Positions 1-7,123 of a stretch of 8,268 nt of DNA are shown here, one piece after another. Made by a program: the position numbers and the translations under genes. The stretch is from Bacteroidota bacterium (GTDB lineage: Bacteria > Bacteroidota > Bacteroidia > B-17B0 > Aurantibacillaceae), in the NCBI GenBank assembly GCA_025359355.1, contig JANYGR010000034.1, positions 1 to 8,268 on the forward strand, read 5' to 3'. The notes under the pieces are model-generated. The model ran no database searches. It saw only the letters and a program-made list of their open reading frames with translations, and was not told the origin of the DNA. Positions within the stretch are counted from its first letter, which is position 1. Each line of letters opens with the position of its first letter.

Positions 1-21
1 GTAAAACAAAAATAGGTGAGT

Positions 22-99
22 ATAAAAAATAAAAATATTCTCATATCATTCATATATTACTTATAAATATAAGTATTTATCTTGATGTGAGAATATTTT
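22..99 (-). terminator. Probable intrinsic terminator downstream of ftsH
   Basis: The arms 32-48 and 83-99 form a 17-bp inverted repeat with one imperfect pair (positions 44/87). A second, smaller stem (58-65 with 68-75) sits inside the loop. Read on the minus strand, the hairpin begins 21 bases after the ftsH stop and is followed by a U-rich tract (six T at 29-24). This is the layout of a Rho-independent terminator, although the stem is AT-rich. On the plus strand position 44/87 would be a G-U pair, but no T-run follows the hairpin there, so termination of ftsH is the more likely role. Confidence 0.5.
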
Positions 100-120
100 A
101 AGAAAAATGATAACCCTAAG

Positions 121-2274
121 TTAGTTAACTATAGGATTATCAGTTGAAGGTGTTTGAGCTATTGATGGAGCATCCTCTGTTTTAGACTGGATAGCTTCGT
201 GAATTTGTTTTTCTTTCAATTCCTCTTCAGCTATATCTTTTGCAAACGGTCGTTTTCCAAAAATAGCTTCTAAATCCTCTTTAAAAATAACTTCTTTCTC
301 TAATAATTTTTCAGCTAATAATGTCAGCTTATCTTTATTAGCCATTAATATTGCTTTTGTACGAGCATACGCAATATCAATCATTTTCTTAACCTCTTCA
401 TCAATTATTTTAGCAGTACTTTCACTGTACGGTTTATTGAAATTGTATTCGCTTTGCCCTGAACTATCATAATAACTTACATTTCCTATTTTATCATTTA
501 GTCCGTAGTAAACAATACAAGCATAAGCCTGACGAGTAATTTTTTCTAAATCACTTAAGGCACCCGTTGATATTTTGCCAAAAATAACTTCTTCAGCTGC
601 TCGTCCACCAAGTGTTGCACACATTTCATCTACAATTTGTTCCGTAGTTGTAATTTGACGCTCTTCTGGCAAATACCAAGCAGCGCCTAATGAACGGCCA
701 CGAGGCACAATCGTTACTTTAATTAACGGAGAAGCGTGCTCGCACATCCAACTTACAGTTGCATGACCTGCTTCGTGAAAAGCAATCACTCGTTTTTCTG
801 TAGGTGTAATAATTTTATTTTTCTTTTCTAAACCAGCAATAATTCTATCAACTGCATCTAAAAAGTCCTGCTTGGTCACAACTTTTTTATTGGCACGAGC
901 CGCAATTAAAGCCGCTTCATTACAAATATTAGCGATATCAGCACCACTAAAGCCTGGGGTTTGTTTTGCTAAAAATTCAATATCAACAGAATCGTCAATT
1001 TTAATCTTTTTTAAGTGTACTTTAAATATTTCTGCACGCTCAACAACATCAGGCATATCTACATATATCTGTCTGTCAAAACGACCCGCACGCATTAACG
1101 CTCTATCTAAAATATCTGCACGGTTAGTTGCAGCTAAAATAATGACACCGCTGTTAGTTCCAAAACCATCCATTTCTGTTAAGAGTTGGTTCAAGGTGTT
1201 TTCACGTTCATCATTACCGCCGGCAGCCGCATTTTTTCCACGTGCTCTACCAATCGCATCAATCTCATCAATAAAAATAATACAAGGTGCTTTTTCTTTC
1301 GCTTGACGGAACAAATCACGCACACGCGATGCCCCTACTCCCACAAACATTTCTACGAAATCAGAACCTGATAACGAAAAGAAAGGAACTTTAGCTTCGC
1401 CTGCTACTGCTTTTGCCAATAAGGTTTTACCAGTACCTGGAGGGCCAACTAATAACGCACCTTTAGGAATTTTAGCACCTAAATCTGTATATTTTTTAGG
1501 GTTCTTTAAAAAATCTACAATCTCCATCACCTCAACTTTTGCGCCATCTAAACCGGCTACATCATTAAATGTGATATTTACATTAGAATCTTTATCAAAC
1601 AAAACTGCCTTTGATTTTCCAATATTAAATATTTGCCCTGCTCCACCTGAACCTCCGCCCATTCGACGCATCATAATAACCCAAAAAACAATAATGATGA
1701 CGATTGGGAATAACCATCCTACATATTGTTTCCAATCACTTCTTTCTTCACTTGAAGGCGATACTCTTAAATTAGCAGGAACATTAGCTGTTGTTTGAAC
1801 TAAGCGCACTTGCTCTAAAAAATCTTTCACATCAGGCACAGACACTCTAAAGTGAGGGCCATTAGCGGTTTTAGTGTCAGGAAATAAAGGAACTCTCTTG
1901 CCTGTTTTATTATCCGTTGCAAAATAACGAGGTAGTTTTAAACTATCTTTCTCTACCGTGATTTCAGCATATTTTTCAGAAGCAATCACAATCACAATCT
2001 TGCGAACATCTCCTTTTGCAAGCATGTTTTGTTCGAAATCATTTTCGTCTGTAGGAAAAACTCGACTTTCAAAGTCTTGTCCCATAAACACAAAACCTAA
2101 GAGTCCAATAATTACCAAACCGTAAATCCAGTAGAAGCTATTGCCACCGCCACCTGTAGAAGGTCCGCCAAAAGAATTCGTGGATTTTTTTCCAAAACGC
2201 TCTTTCATTTTTTCAAACTGTTTTTTTCTATCATCCTCTGGTGAGGGGTTCGTGTTTTTTTGTTCGTCGCTCAT
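121..2274 (-). CDS. ftsH: ATP-dependent zinc metalloprotease FtsH
   Basis: This is a membrane-anchored AAA+ protease that extracts and degrades misfolded membrane proteins and selected cytoplasmic regulators, acting as a hexamer on the inner membrane. In the 717 residues I see a hydrophilic, Gly-rich cytoplasmic N-terminus (1-45), a first membrane segment (about 46-64), a periplasmic FtsH extracellular domain (about 66-182) and a second membrane segment (about 185-201). The AAA domain has Walker A GPPGTGKT (277-284), the pore motif MFVG (309-312), Walker B with D336/E337, and the second region of homology ending RAGRFDR (395-401) with its arginine fingers. The peptidase domain has HEAGH (500-504) and a likely third zinc ligand D575. 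All key residues are intact and the length is normal for the phylum. The gene lies 94 bases downstream of rsfS on the same strand and is probably cotranscribed with it. The C-terminal tail after about 675 is charged and low in complexity. Confidence 0.97.
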   Translation of the reverse strand: MSDEQKNTNPSPEDDRKKQFEKMKERFGKKSTNSFGGPSTGGGGNSFYWIYGLVIIGLLGFVFMGQDFESRVFPTDENDFEQNMLAKGDVRKIVIVIASEKYAEITVEKDSLKLPRYFATDNKTGKRVPLFPDTKTANGPHFRVSVPDVKDFLEQVRLVQTTANVPANLRVSPSSEERSDWKQYVGWLFPIVIIIVFWVIMMRRMGGGSGGAGQIFNIGKSKAVLFDKDSNVNITFNDVAGLDGAKVEVMEIVDFLKNPKKYTDLGAKIPKGALLVGPPGTGKTLLAKAVAGEAKVPFFSLSGSDFVEMFVGVGASRVRDLFRQAKEKAPCIIFIDEIDAIGRARGKNAAAGGNDERENTLNQLLTEMDGFGTNSGVIILAATNRADILDRALMRAGRFDRQIYVDMPDVVERAEIFKVHLKKIKIDDSVDIEFLAKQTPGFSGADIANICNEAALIAARANKKVVTKQDFLDAVDRIIAGLEKKNKIITPTEKRVIAFHEAGHATVSWMCEHASPLIKVTIVPRGRSLGAAWYLPEERQITTTEQIVDEMCATLGGRAAEEVIFGKISTGALSDLEKITRQAYACIVYYGLNDKIGNVSYYDSSGQSEYNFNKPYSESTAKIIDEEVKKMIDIAYARTKAILMANKDKLTLLAEKLLEKEVIFKEDLEAIFGKRPFAKDIAEEELKEKQIHEAIQSKTEDAPSIAQTPSTDNPIVN

Positions 2275-2368
2275 TGTTATAATTATAACTAGTTAATTGC
2301 TTTATGTGCTGTTATTCTCTTCTACTTAAGCAAATAACTTTATGTTTTGTTGAATTATTTCGTAAAAA

Positions 2369-2944
2369 TTAATCTGGGATACGTGTTGTTTCGCCATCAG
2401 CCCAAAGACCTTCGATGTTATAAAACTCGCGTGTTTCACGCATAAATACGTGAGCCACAATATTTACATAATCCACTAAAATCCATTCGGCATTTTGATA
2501 GCCTTCGCTGTGGTATGGGCGTTCTTTTGTATTTTTCATCACACCTTCCTCTACAGAATCGGCAATGGCATGAACGTGTGTCGTACTATCAGCATCACAA
2601 ATCACAAAATAATCAGCCACACGGTGCTCAAGTTTAGATAAATTGATAATGGTAATGTTTTTAGCCTTTTTTTCTTTCATCCCATCAACAATCGCATCCA
2701 ACAAACTCATGGTTTGTTCTTTGGTAGATTCTTTTTTTGGACGCTTTACTGTTTTAGGTTTCGCTTTTTTATTTTCAGTATTTGCAATACGATTAGCTTC
2801 TTTTTGCTCCTCTTGTTTTTCTGTTAAAGGTATTTTGACTACTTTTTTTACGACACCTTTTTTAGGCGTTGCTTTTTTTGTTGCCGCTTTTTTTACAGGA
2901 GTTGCTTTTTTTGTTGCTACTTTTTTTGCTGGTAATTTTGCCAT
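2369..2944 (-). CDS. rsfS: Ribosome silencing factor RsfS with Lys/Ala-rich N-terminal extension
   Basis: RsfS (Iojap/YbeB/DUF143 family) binds ribosomal protein uL14 on the large subunit and blocks subunit joining when nutrients are scarce. The family domain is clear at about residues 78-191: DYFVICDADS (111-120), HAIADSVEEGV (125-135), ILVDYVNIVAHVF (155-167) and FYNIEGLWADG (174-184). The first 75 or so residues are unusual. They are rich in Lys, Ala, Thr and Pro, with KK pairs at 7, 12, 18, 23, 28 and 33, resembling histone H1-like tails. Known family members are usually about 110-130 residues, so the extension adds over half a domain. An internal Met79 (codon at 2710-2708) could start a canonical-length protein. 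I prefer the upstream ATG because the frame is open, the KK spacing is in frame, and a good promoter lies about 60 bases before it. The product precedes ftsH in the same transcription unit. Confidence 0.93.
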   Translation of the reverse strand: MAKLPAKKVATKKATPVKKAATKKATPKKGVVKKVVKIPLTEKQEEQKEANRIANTENKKAKPKTVKRPKKESTKEQTMSLLDAIVDGMKEKKAKNITIINLSKLEHRVADYFVICDADSTTHVHAIADSVEEGVMKNTKERPYHSEGYQNAEWILVDYVNIVAHVFMRETREFYNIEGLWADGETTRIPD

Positions 2945-3004
2945 ATTATTTTTATTGCAGATGCTGCTCGCTTTATAATTTTATTTGTTTATTTGCTTAA
3001 TCAA

Positions 3005-3033
3005 CAAATTTAACCTTTTTGTGCGAATGCAAA
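3005..3033 (-). promoter_or_regulatory. Bacteroidota-type promoter for rsfS-ftsH
   Basis: On the minus strand a TTTG box (3033-3030) is followed after 17 bases by TAAATTTG (3012-3005). This matches the phylum's -33 TTG / -7 TAnnTTTG consensus exactly, with an accepted spacing. The -7 box lies about 60 bases before the rsfS ATG, leaving a leader of roughly 50-55 bases. The -33 box falls within the first codons of birA on the other strand, so the two divergent genes share this short region. No experimental start site is known from the sequence. Confidence 0.6.
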
Positions 3034-3791
3034 CACTATTTATTGGACAGCACTTGATTTTTTTGCACGAGGTAGACAGCACCAATACTTATGCCACGAA
3101 CTTGTTAAGGAACGTTAATATAGCAGAAGGCTCTATCATTTCTACCGATAATCAAACACAAGGTAAAGGACAACGAGGCGCTGTATGGAATAGTGAAATA
3201 GGCTCAAACATCACTATTTCCTGCATTTTAAAACCTCATTTTTTAAGTATTAAAAACACATTTTATTTAAGTAAAATAAGTGCCTTGGCTATTTATGACG
3301 TATTGACGGAGTTATTGCCTAATAGTCAATTTGACATTAAAATTAAATGGCCTAATGACATTTTAGTAAATCAAAAAAAAGTAGCAGGGATACTCATTGA
3401 AAACAATTTTAATCGCGATGTTTTACAATACAGCGTCATTGGAATTGGCATTAATGTAAATCAGATGGAGTTTAAAGGTCTTCAGCATAGTGCATCATCA
3501 CTCAAATTACTAACCAGTCATGTATTTAATAAAAATGATGTATTAGAGAAACTATGCCAACACTTAGAGAAATGGTACTTAAAATTAAAGGGGTTAAAGT
3601 TTTCGGAAATTGATGAACAGTACCTCAATCGATTATTTGGAATAAACCAACTTTGCTTATTTTCAGATATTAACAATAATGAGTTTAATGCTACCATCAT
3701 TGGAATAGATCCTACAGGCAAACTCATCCTACAACACAGTAATGGTAAATTATATTACTATGAGGTAAAAGAGGTCAAATTGGTTTATTAA
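3027..3791 (+). CDS. birA: Biotin--[acetyl-CoA-carboxylase] ligase (class I, no HTH domain)
   Basis: The enzyme activates biotin to biotinyl-5'-AMP and transfers it to the lysine of biotin carboxyl carrier proteins, in the cytoplasm. From the ATG at 3027 the protein has 254 residues. Visible motifs are EVDSTN (15-20), the biotinyl-AMP loop GKGQRG (46-51, the GRGRRG equivalent), KWPND (107-111) and KVAG (118-121) with the expected biotin-contacting Lys118. A short C-terminal beta domain follows (about 219-254). There is no N-terminal helix-turn-helix domain, so it is a class I ligase and should not act as a biotin-operon repressor. A TTG 42 bases upstream (2985) is in frame, but the added residues do not resemble the family, and homology begins just after the chosen ATG. 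The gene is divergent from rsfS with 82 bases between the start codons. Confidence 0.93.
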   Translation: MQTLFIGQHLIFLHEVDSTNTYATNLLRNVNIAEGSIISTDNQTQGKGQRGAVWNSEIGSNITISCILKPHFLSIKNTFYLSKISALAIYDVLTELLPNSQFDIKIKWPNDILVNQKKVAGILIENNFNRDVLQYSVIGIGINVNQMEFKGLQHSASSLKLLTSHVFNKNDVLEKLCQHLEKWYLKLKGLKFSEIDEQYLNRLFGINQLCLFSDINNNEFNATIIGIDPTGKLILQHSNGKLYYYEVKEVKLVY

Positions 3792-3824
3792 ACGTTTTTC
3801 AAGTTTTCGATTACTGCCACTTCG

Positions 3825-3841
3825 CTAAATAAATTATTTAG
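3825..3841. repeat. 17-bp AT-rich palindrome downstream of birA
   Basis: Two 8-base arms, CTAAATAA and TTATTTAG, flank a single central A. The element starts 33 bases after the birA stop. It could fold only as a weak hairpin and is not followed by a T-run, so it is not a convincing terminator. It could be a protein-binding site or a chance palindrome in AT-rich DNA. Confidence 0.35.
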
Positions 3842-3857
3842 GAATGCGATATTAATG

Positions 3858-3903
3858 AGTAGTTTAGGTGTATTAATGATTAAAAAATAGTTACTAAACT
3901 ACT
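3858..3903. repeat. 10-bp inverted repeat upstream of the surface-protein operon
   Basis: AGTAGTTTAG at 3858-3867 is perfectly complementary to CTAAACTACT at 3894-3903, with 26 bases between. The repeat lies 38 bases before the ATG of the small exported protein, in the 149-base gap after birA. It may be an operator or part of a leader structure. It lacks a following T-run. No exact TAnnTTTG box was found in this gap; TACTTTTA at 3900-3907 is one mismatch away and overlaps the right arm. Confidence 0.35.
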
Positions 3904-3940
3904 TTTAGGTTGTAACTTGCGCATACTAAATAAGTTATTA

Positions 3941-4432
3941 ATGAAAAAATTAGTTTTAATACCATTTTTACTTCTTTCGTTTGTAATACATTCTCAAACG
4001 TTTGATTATACTGCCATTAGAAAAGTAATTTCCGAAACCTATCCTGAGATTGATTTTAGCAATAAACTTTTAGCTATTTCTATTTGGAATTCAACAGATA
4101 AAACGAGTAGAGACAGGAATACCGAATTGCATAGAACTTATGCTGTTTATAAAGATGCCAAGTTATCAGGAGGGCTCAAAGGAGTTGTATTTATATCTAT
4201 ATCAAATGATACCGATGAAATGAATTTTAAAATTGCTGAAAAAAAAGACGCATTAAATTTTCCATTTACCCTATGTGATTTTGAAGCTTATAGTTTGAGA
4301 AGTAAGTTATCTCAAATGAACCTTCATAAAAATACAACGAATGTAGTTTTCGATTCTAATGGAAAATTGATTTTTACAGATTTACAAACTGAATCTATTT
4401 TTAAATCATTTAACGCATTAATCACAAGATAA
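3941..4432 (+). CDS. Exported thioredoxin-fold-like protein lacking catalytic cysteines
   Basis: I do not recognise a named family member. The 163-residue product starts with a typical signal peptide (MKK, hydrophobic stretch 4-16, likely cleavage after S18 before QTF). The remainder follows a TlpA/AhpC-like thioredoxin pattern: a strand at 43-49 ending in Trp49, a helix, a strand at 80-87 (KGVVFISI), a helix, and a hairpin with FDSNGKLIF (137-145). In TlpA-like proteins the strand continues as WASWCGPCR; here it reads WNSTDKTSR (49-57), so both cysteines are absent. The cis-Pro position appears to be Asn131. The only cysteine in the mature chain is Cys112. The protein is therefore unlikely to be a disulfide reductase; binding or chaperone-like function is inferred only. 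The ATG at 3941 is preferred over an in-frame TTG at 3917 because the signal peptide begins at the ATG. Its stop codon abuts the next start (TAAATG), which suggests translational coupling. Confidence 0.75.
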   Translation: MKKLVLIPFLLLSFVIHSQTFDYTAIRKVISETYPEIDFSNKLLAISIWNSTDKTSRDRNTELHRTYAVYKDAKLSGGLKGVVFISISNDTDEMNFKIAEKKDALNFPFTLCDFEAYSLRSKLSQMNLHKNTTNVVFDSNGKLIFTDLQTESIFKSFNALITR

Positions 4433-7048
4433 ATGAAAGCATTAGTTTATACCATAGCTTTTATGGTGATTTTAACAACCACGGTAAAATCTCAAAGTGG
4501 CGATTGTGCTACATCTACTATCTCTGCATGCAATGGCAATCCTACCTTTCCATTTGTGGCAGTAACGTCTGGTAGTACTTGGGGTAACGTTCAGGATTTG
4601 CCTACAGGCAACACTATTAGTAATCCTACTACAAATCCCAATGGAGTTAATTCAGGTTGCTTATTTTCTGGAGAATCAAGTGGTGGAGCTACGTGGGTGC
4701 AAGTAAATATTAGTGCAAACGGAACTTTAGAATTTGTTATTAGCCAAACCGGATTTAGTGACTGGGCCATGTGGCCATATAATGCAACAGCTTGCGCTGG
4801 AATACAAGGTAATACATTGCCTCCCGTAACATGCAACTGGAACGCTAGCTCCACTGGAGGAACAGGAATTGGAACAGTACCACCAGGCGGGAATGCTGGT
4901 AATTTTCAGCCAGCTATGACGGTTACAGCTGGTCAGTCATTTATTATGTGTATTACTAATTATAGTAATGTAAATAATTCCGCAGTTAGTCTAAGCTTTT
5001 CAGGAACAGCAGGCACATCTTGCGTACCATTTGGAGCATCTACAAGTCAATCTATTTGTCCTGGTAAAACCGCTACATTAACCGCTTCAAGTAACTTAGG
5101 ATCTCCTTCTTATACTTGGAATCCCAGCGGCTTAAATACTCAAACAGTCAATGTTTCTCCCGCATCAACAACAATCTACACAGTAACTATTGCCGGTACT
5201 AATACTGTAACTAGCACATTTACGACTCAAGTTAGCACAAGTACCGTAACCGTATTTTCTTTACCTACTATTGCTTTATCTAGCAACAGTTATGTTTGTC
5301 CAAACTCTGCTATCAATTTAGCAGCGAGTATGGGTTTTACAAATTATGTTTGGGCTGGGCCTCCTGCTTACAACCAAACTACAACTGTAGGCACTGCCAC
5401 CATACCAAATGCCTTATTAAATATGGCGGGTACCTATAGCGTAATAGGCACAACGACTCAGGGTTGCACCGTTCAAGCTACAAATACGGTTGGCATTGTT
5501 TCCACTTCACCCGTTATTGTAACTCCTACGTTTAGTGTTTGTCAGGGCGGCAATATCAACTTATTAGCCAATGCAGCAGGAGCAAGCTCTTATAACTGGG
5601 TAGGTCCTTTGGGTTATACATCGGCTGTGCAAAATCCAACTCTGACTAATGTATTGCCAACACAAACCGGAGCTTATACCGTTACTGCCAATTTTGTAGT
5701 AGGAACAACAACTTGCACAACCAAAAATACGGTTACCATCAGTATAACACCGGCTACAACTGTTGCGTTAAATCCGATGCCAACAGTTTGTAATAATGGC
5801 ACCATTGCTTTAACAGCACCAAGTGGAGGGAATACTTATGCATGGACAGGACCTTTGGGATTTATTTCGGCTGTTCAAAACCCTACCGTTTCAAATGCCA
5901 GTTTAGCAAATAATGGCGTGTATTCTCTATCTGTTACAACCAATGGATGCGTTAATACGGGAACCGTTAATGTAAGTGTATATCCACCCTTAAATTTTGT
6001 AACAACACCAACAAACATATCGTTATGTGCCGGTAAAACAGGGATGCTTTCCTCCTCAGGCAATGGGGGAAGTGGCGTTGTAAATTACCAGTGGAATCCT
6101 TCATCTGGTTTAAGTTCGCCAAACACAGCAAATACAATCGTAACGGGCATTACCACAACTGAATATACAGTCACATTATCTGATCCTAATTGCCCTATTA
6201 CAGTAACGCCATCCGTTGCGGTTACCGTTACTGTTAACCCAACTCCTGTTATATCCTTCACTACATCCAACCCGAGAGGTTGCGAATCTTTCACCACAAA
6301 CTTAATCAGTACCAGCATTCCAACTTCAACAAATTGTGTATGGCGATTTTCAAATAATTTAGGGTATAATTCATGTAATACACCTCTCTTTACATTTCCT
6401 GTACATGGTACTTATGGCGCTACACTGACTGTTACTGACATTAATGGCTGTGTTGATTCTGTTCAAAACAGCGCTTTTATTATTGTAGACCCTAAACCGA
6501 ATGCTGATTTTGAATGGAACCCAAGTAAACCAACAATTTTGGTAAATGAAATTAAATTTACAGACAAATCGACCATTGGCTTACCAATAACCAAATGGCA
6601 TTGGGATTTTGGTGATGTTTTTTTAACTGATGAATTTGATAGTTCCAATGTGCAAAATCCAACGCACGTGTATAATAATGTATATACCTATTCTGTAAAC
6701 TTGGAAGTTACTAATAGCTTTGGGTGCAAGGAAGCGGTCACCAAATTATTAATTTTAGAAGATGAGTTTGCACTTTACATTCCGAATGCATTTTCACCTA
6801 TCAAAAATGAAGGAAAAAATGATGTATTTAATGTGGCAGGGATGGGCTTTTTATCTGATAGTTTTGAAATGATTATTTATGACCGATGGGGCTCTCAGGT
6901 ATTTAAAACCAATGATGTTACTAAGGGTTGGGACGGAAGTATTAAGGGCGGGCCAATTGGTAAAGAAGGTGTTTATATTTATAAAATCACAGTCAAAGAC
7001 TATAAATTAAGAGAGAAAGAGTACGTTGGTCATGTGACGCTTTTATAA
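4433..7048 (+). CDS. T9SS type B sorted surface protein with Ig-like and PKD domains
   Basis: This large secreted protein (871 residues) is probably an adhesin or a structural surface component. A signal peptide covers 1-20 (likely cleavage VKS/QS). A Cys-rich beta domain of the PPC/lectin-like kind spans about 25-198. Ig-like units of about 80 residues follow, starting near Cys209, Cys289, Cys370, Cys453 and Cys532. A PKD-like unit begins near Cys617, and a clearer PKD domain lies at about 690-776 with WHWDFGD (722-728) and a YSVNLEVTN strand. The C-terminus (about 779-871: YIPNAFSP, NDVFNV, YDRWGSQVF, WDGSIKGG, GVYIYKITVKD) is the gliding-motility-associated CHU_C/type B sorting domain, which directs export through the outer membrane by the type IX system. 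There are no enzymatic motifs. The name of the C-terminal domain reflects the family and does not show that the cell glides. It is likely coexpressed with the abutting thioredoxin-like gene. Confidence 0.9.
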   Translation: MKALVYTIAFMVILTTTVKSQSGDCATSTISACNGNPTFPFVAVTSGSTWGNVQDLPTGNTISNPTTNPNGVNSGCLFSGESSGGATWVQVNISANGTLEFVISQTGFSDWAMWPYNATACAGIQGNTLPPVTCNWNASSTGGTGIGTVPPGGNAGNFQPAMTVTAGQSFIMCITNYSNVNNSAVSLSFSGTAGTSCVPFGASTSQSICPGKTATLTASSNLGSPSYTWNPSGLNTQTVNVSPASTTIYTVTIAGTNTVTSTFTTQVSTSTVTVFSLPTIALSSNSYVCPNSAINLAASMGFTNYVWAGPPAYNQTTTVGTATIPNALLNMAGTYSVIGTTTQGCTVQATNTVGIVSTSPVIVTPTFSVCQGGNINLLANAAGASSYNWVGPLGYTSAVQNPTLTNVLPTQTGAYTVTANFVVGTTTCTTKNTVTISITPATTVALNPMPTVCNNGTIALTAPSGGNTYAWTGPLGFISAVQNPTVSNASLANNGVYSLSVTTNGCVNTGTVNVSVYPPLNFVTTPTNISLCAGKTGMLSSSGNGGSGVVNYQWNPSSGLSSPNTANTIVTGITTTEYTVTLSDPNCPITVTPSVAVTVTVNPTPVISFTTSNPRGCESFTTNLISTSIPTSTNCVWRFSNNLGYNSCNTPLFTFPVHGTYGATLTVTDINGCVDSVQNSAFIIVDPKPNADFEWNPSKPTILVNEIKFTDKSTIGLPITKWHWDFGDVFLTDEFDSSNVQNPTHVYNNVYTYSVNLEVTNSFGCKEAVTKLLILEDEFALYIPNAFSPIKNEGKNDVFNVAGMGFLSDSFEMIIYDRWGSQVFKTNDVTKGWDGSIKGGPIGKEGVYIYKITVKDYKLREKEYVGHVTLL

Positions 7049-7123
7049 CTTGCTTTTTTTGGTTTTAACACTAATTATATTCCTTAAAACAGCTCTATTT
7101 CCTTCTTATAAAACCTGTAATTT

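Noticed and set aside
872..1306. Plus-strand open frame of 144 codons inside ftsH
   Set aside because: It is antisense to the conserved AAA and protease domains, shows no family-like motifs, and is explained by the codon pattern of ftsH.
2643..2978. Plus-strand, Phe-rich hydrophobic frame opposite rsfS that looks like a membrane protein
   Set aside because: The phenylalanines are the complement of the AAA lysine codons in the rsfS tail (TTT), so the hydrophobicity is an artefact.
2985..3026. TTG start giving birA 14 more residues
   Set aside because: The ATG at 3027 fits the family start, and the added residues show no homology-like pattern.
3917..3940. TTG start 8 codons before the small exported protein
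   Set aside because: The signal peptide begins with MKK at the ATG at 3941; the upstream extension would place extra residues before it.
4433..4510. Possible lipoprotein signal in the large surface protein
   Set aside because: The first cysteine (Cys25) is not preceded by a lipobox; the sequence fits an ordinary signal peptide cut after Ser20.
5057..6448. Repeated pattern considered as a CRISPR or DNA satellite
   Set aside because: The periodicity is about 80 codons at protein level with diverged DNA, in one open frame. It is a domain repeat.
4591..6648. Several minus-strand frames of 60-90 codons within the large surface-protein gene
   Set aside because: They lie opposite a clear, domain-bearing coding frame and carry no recognisable motifs.
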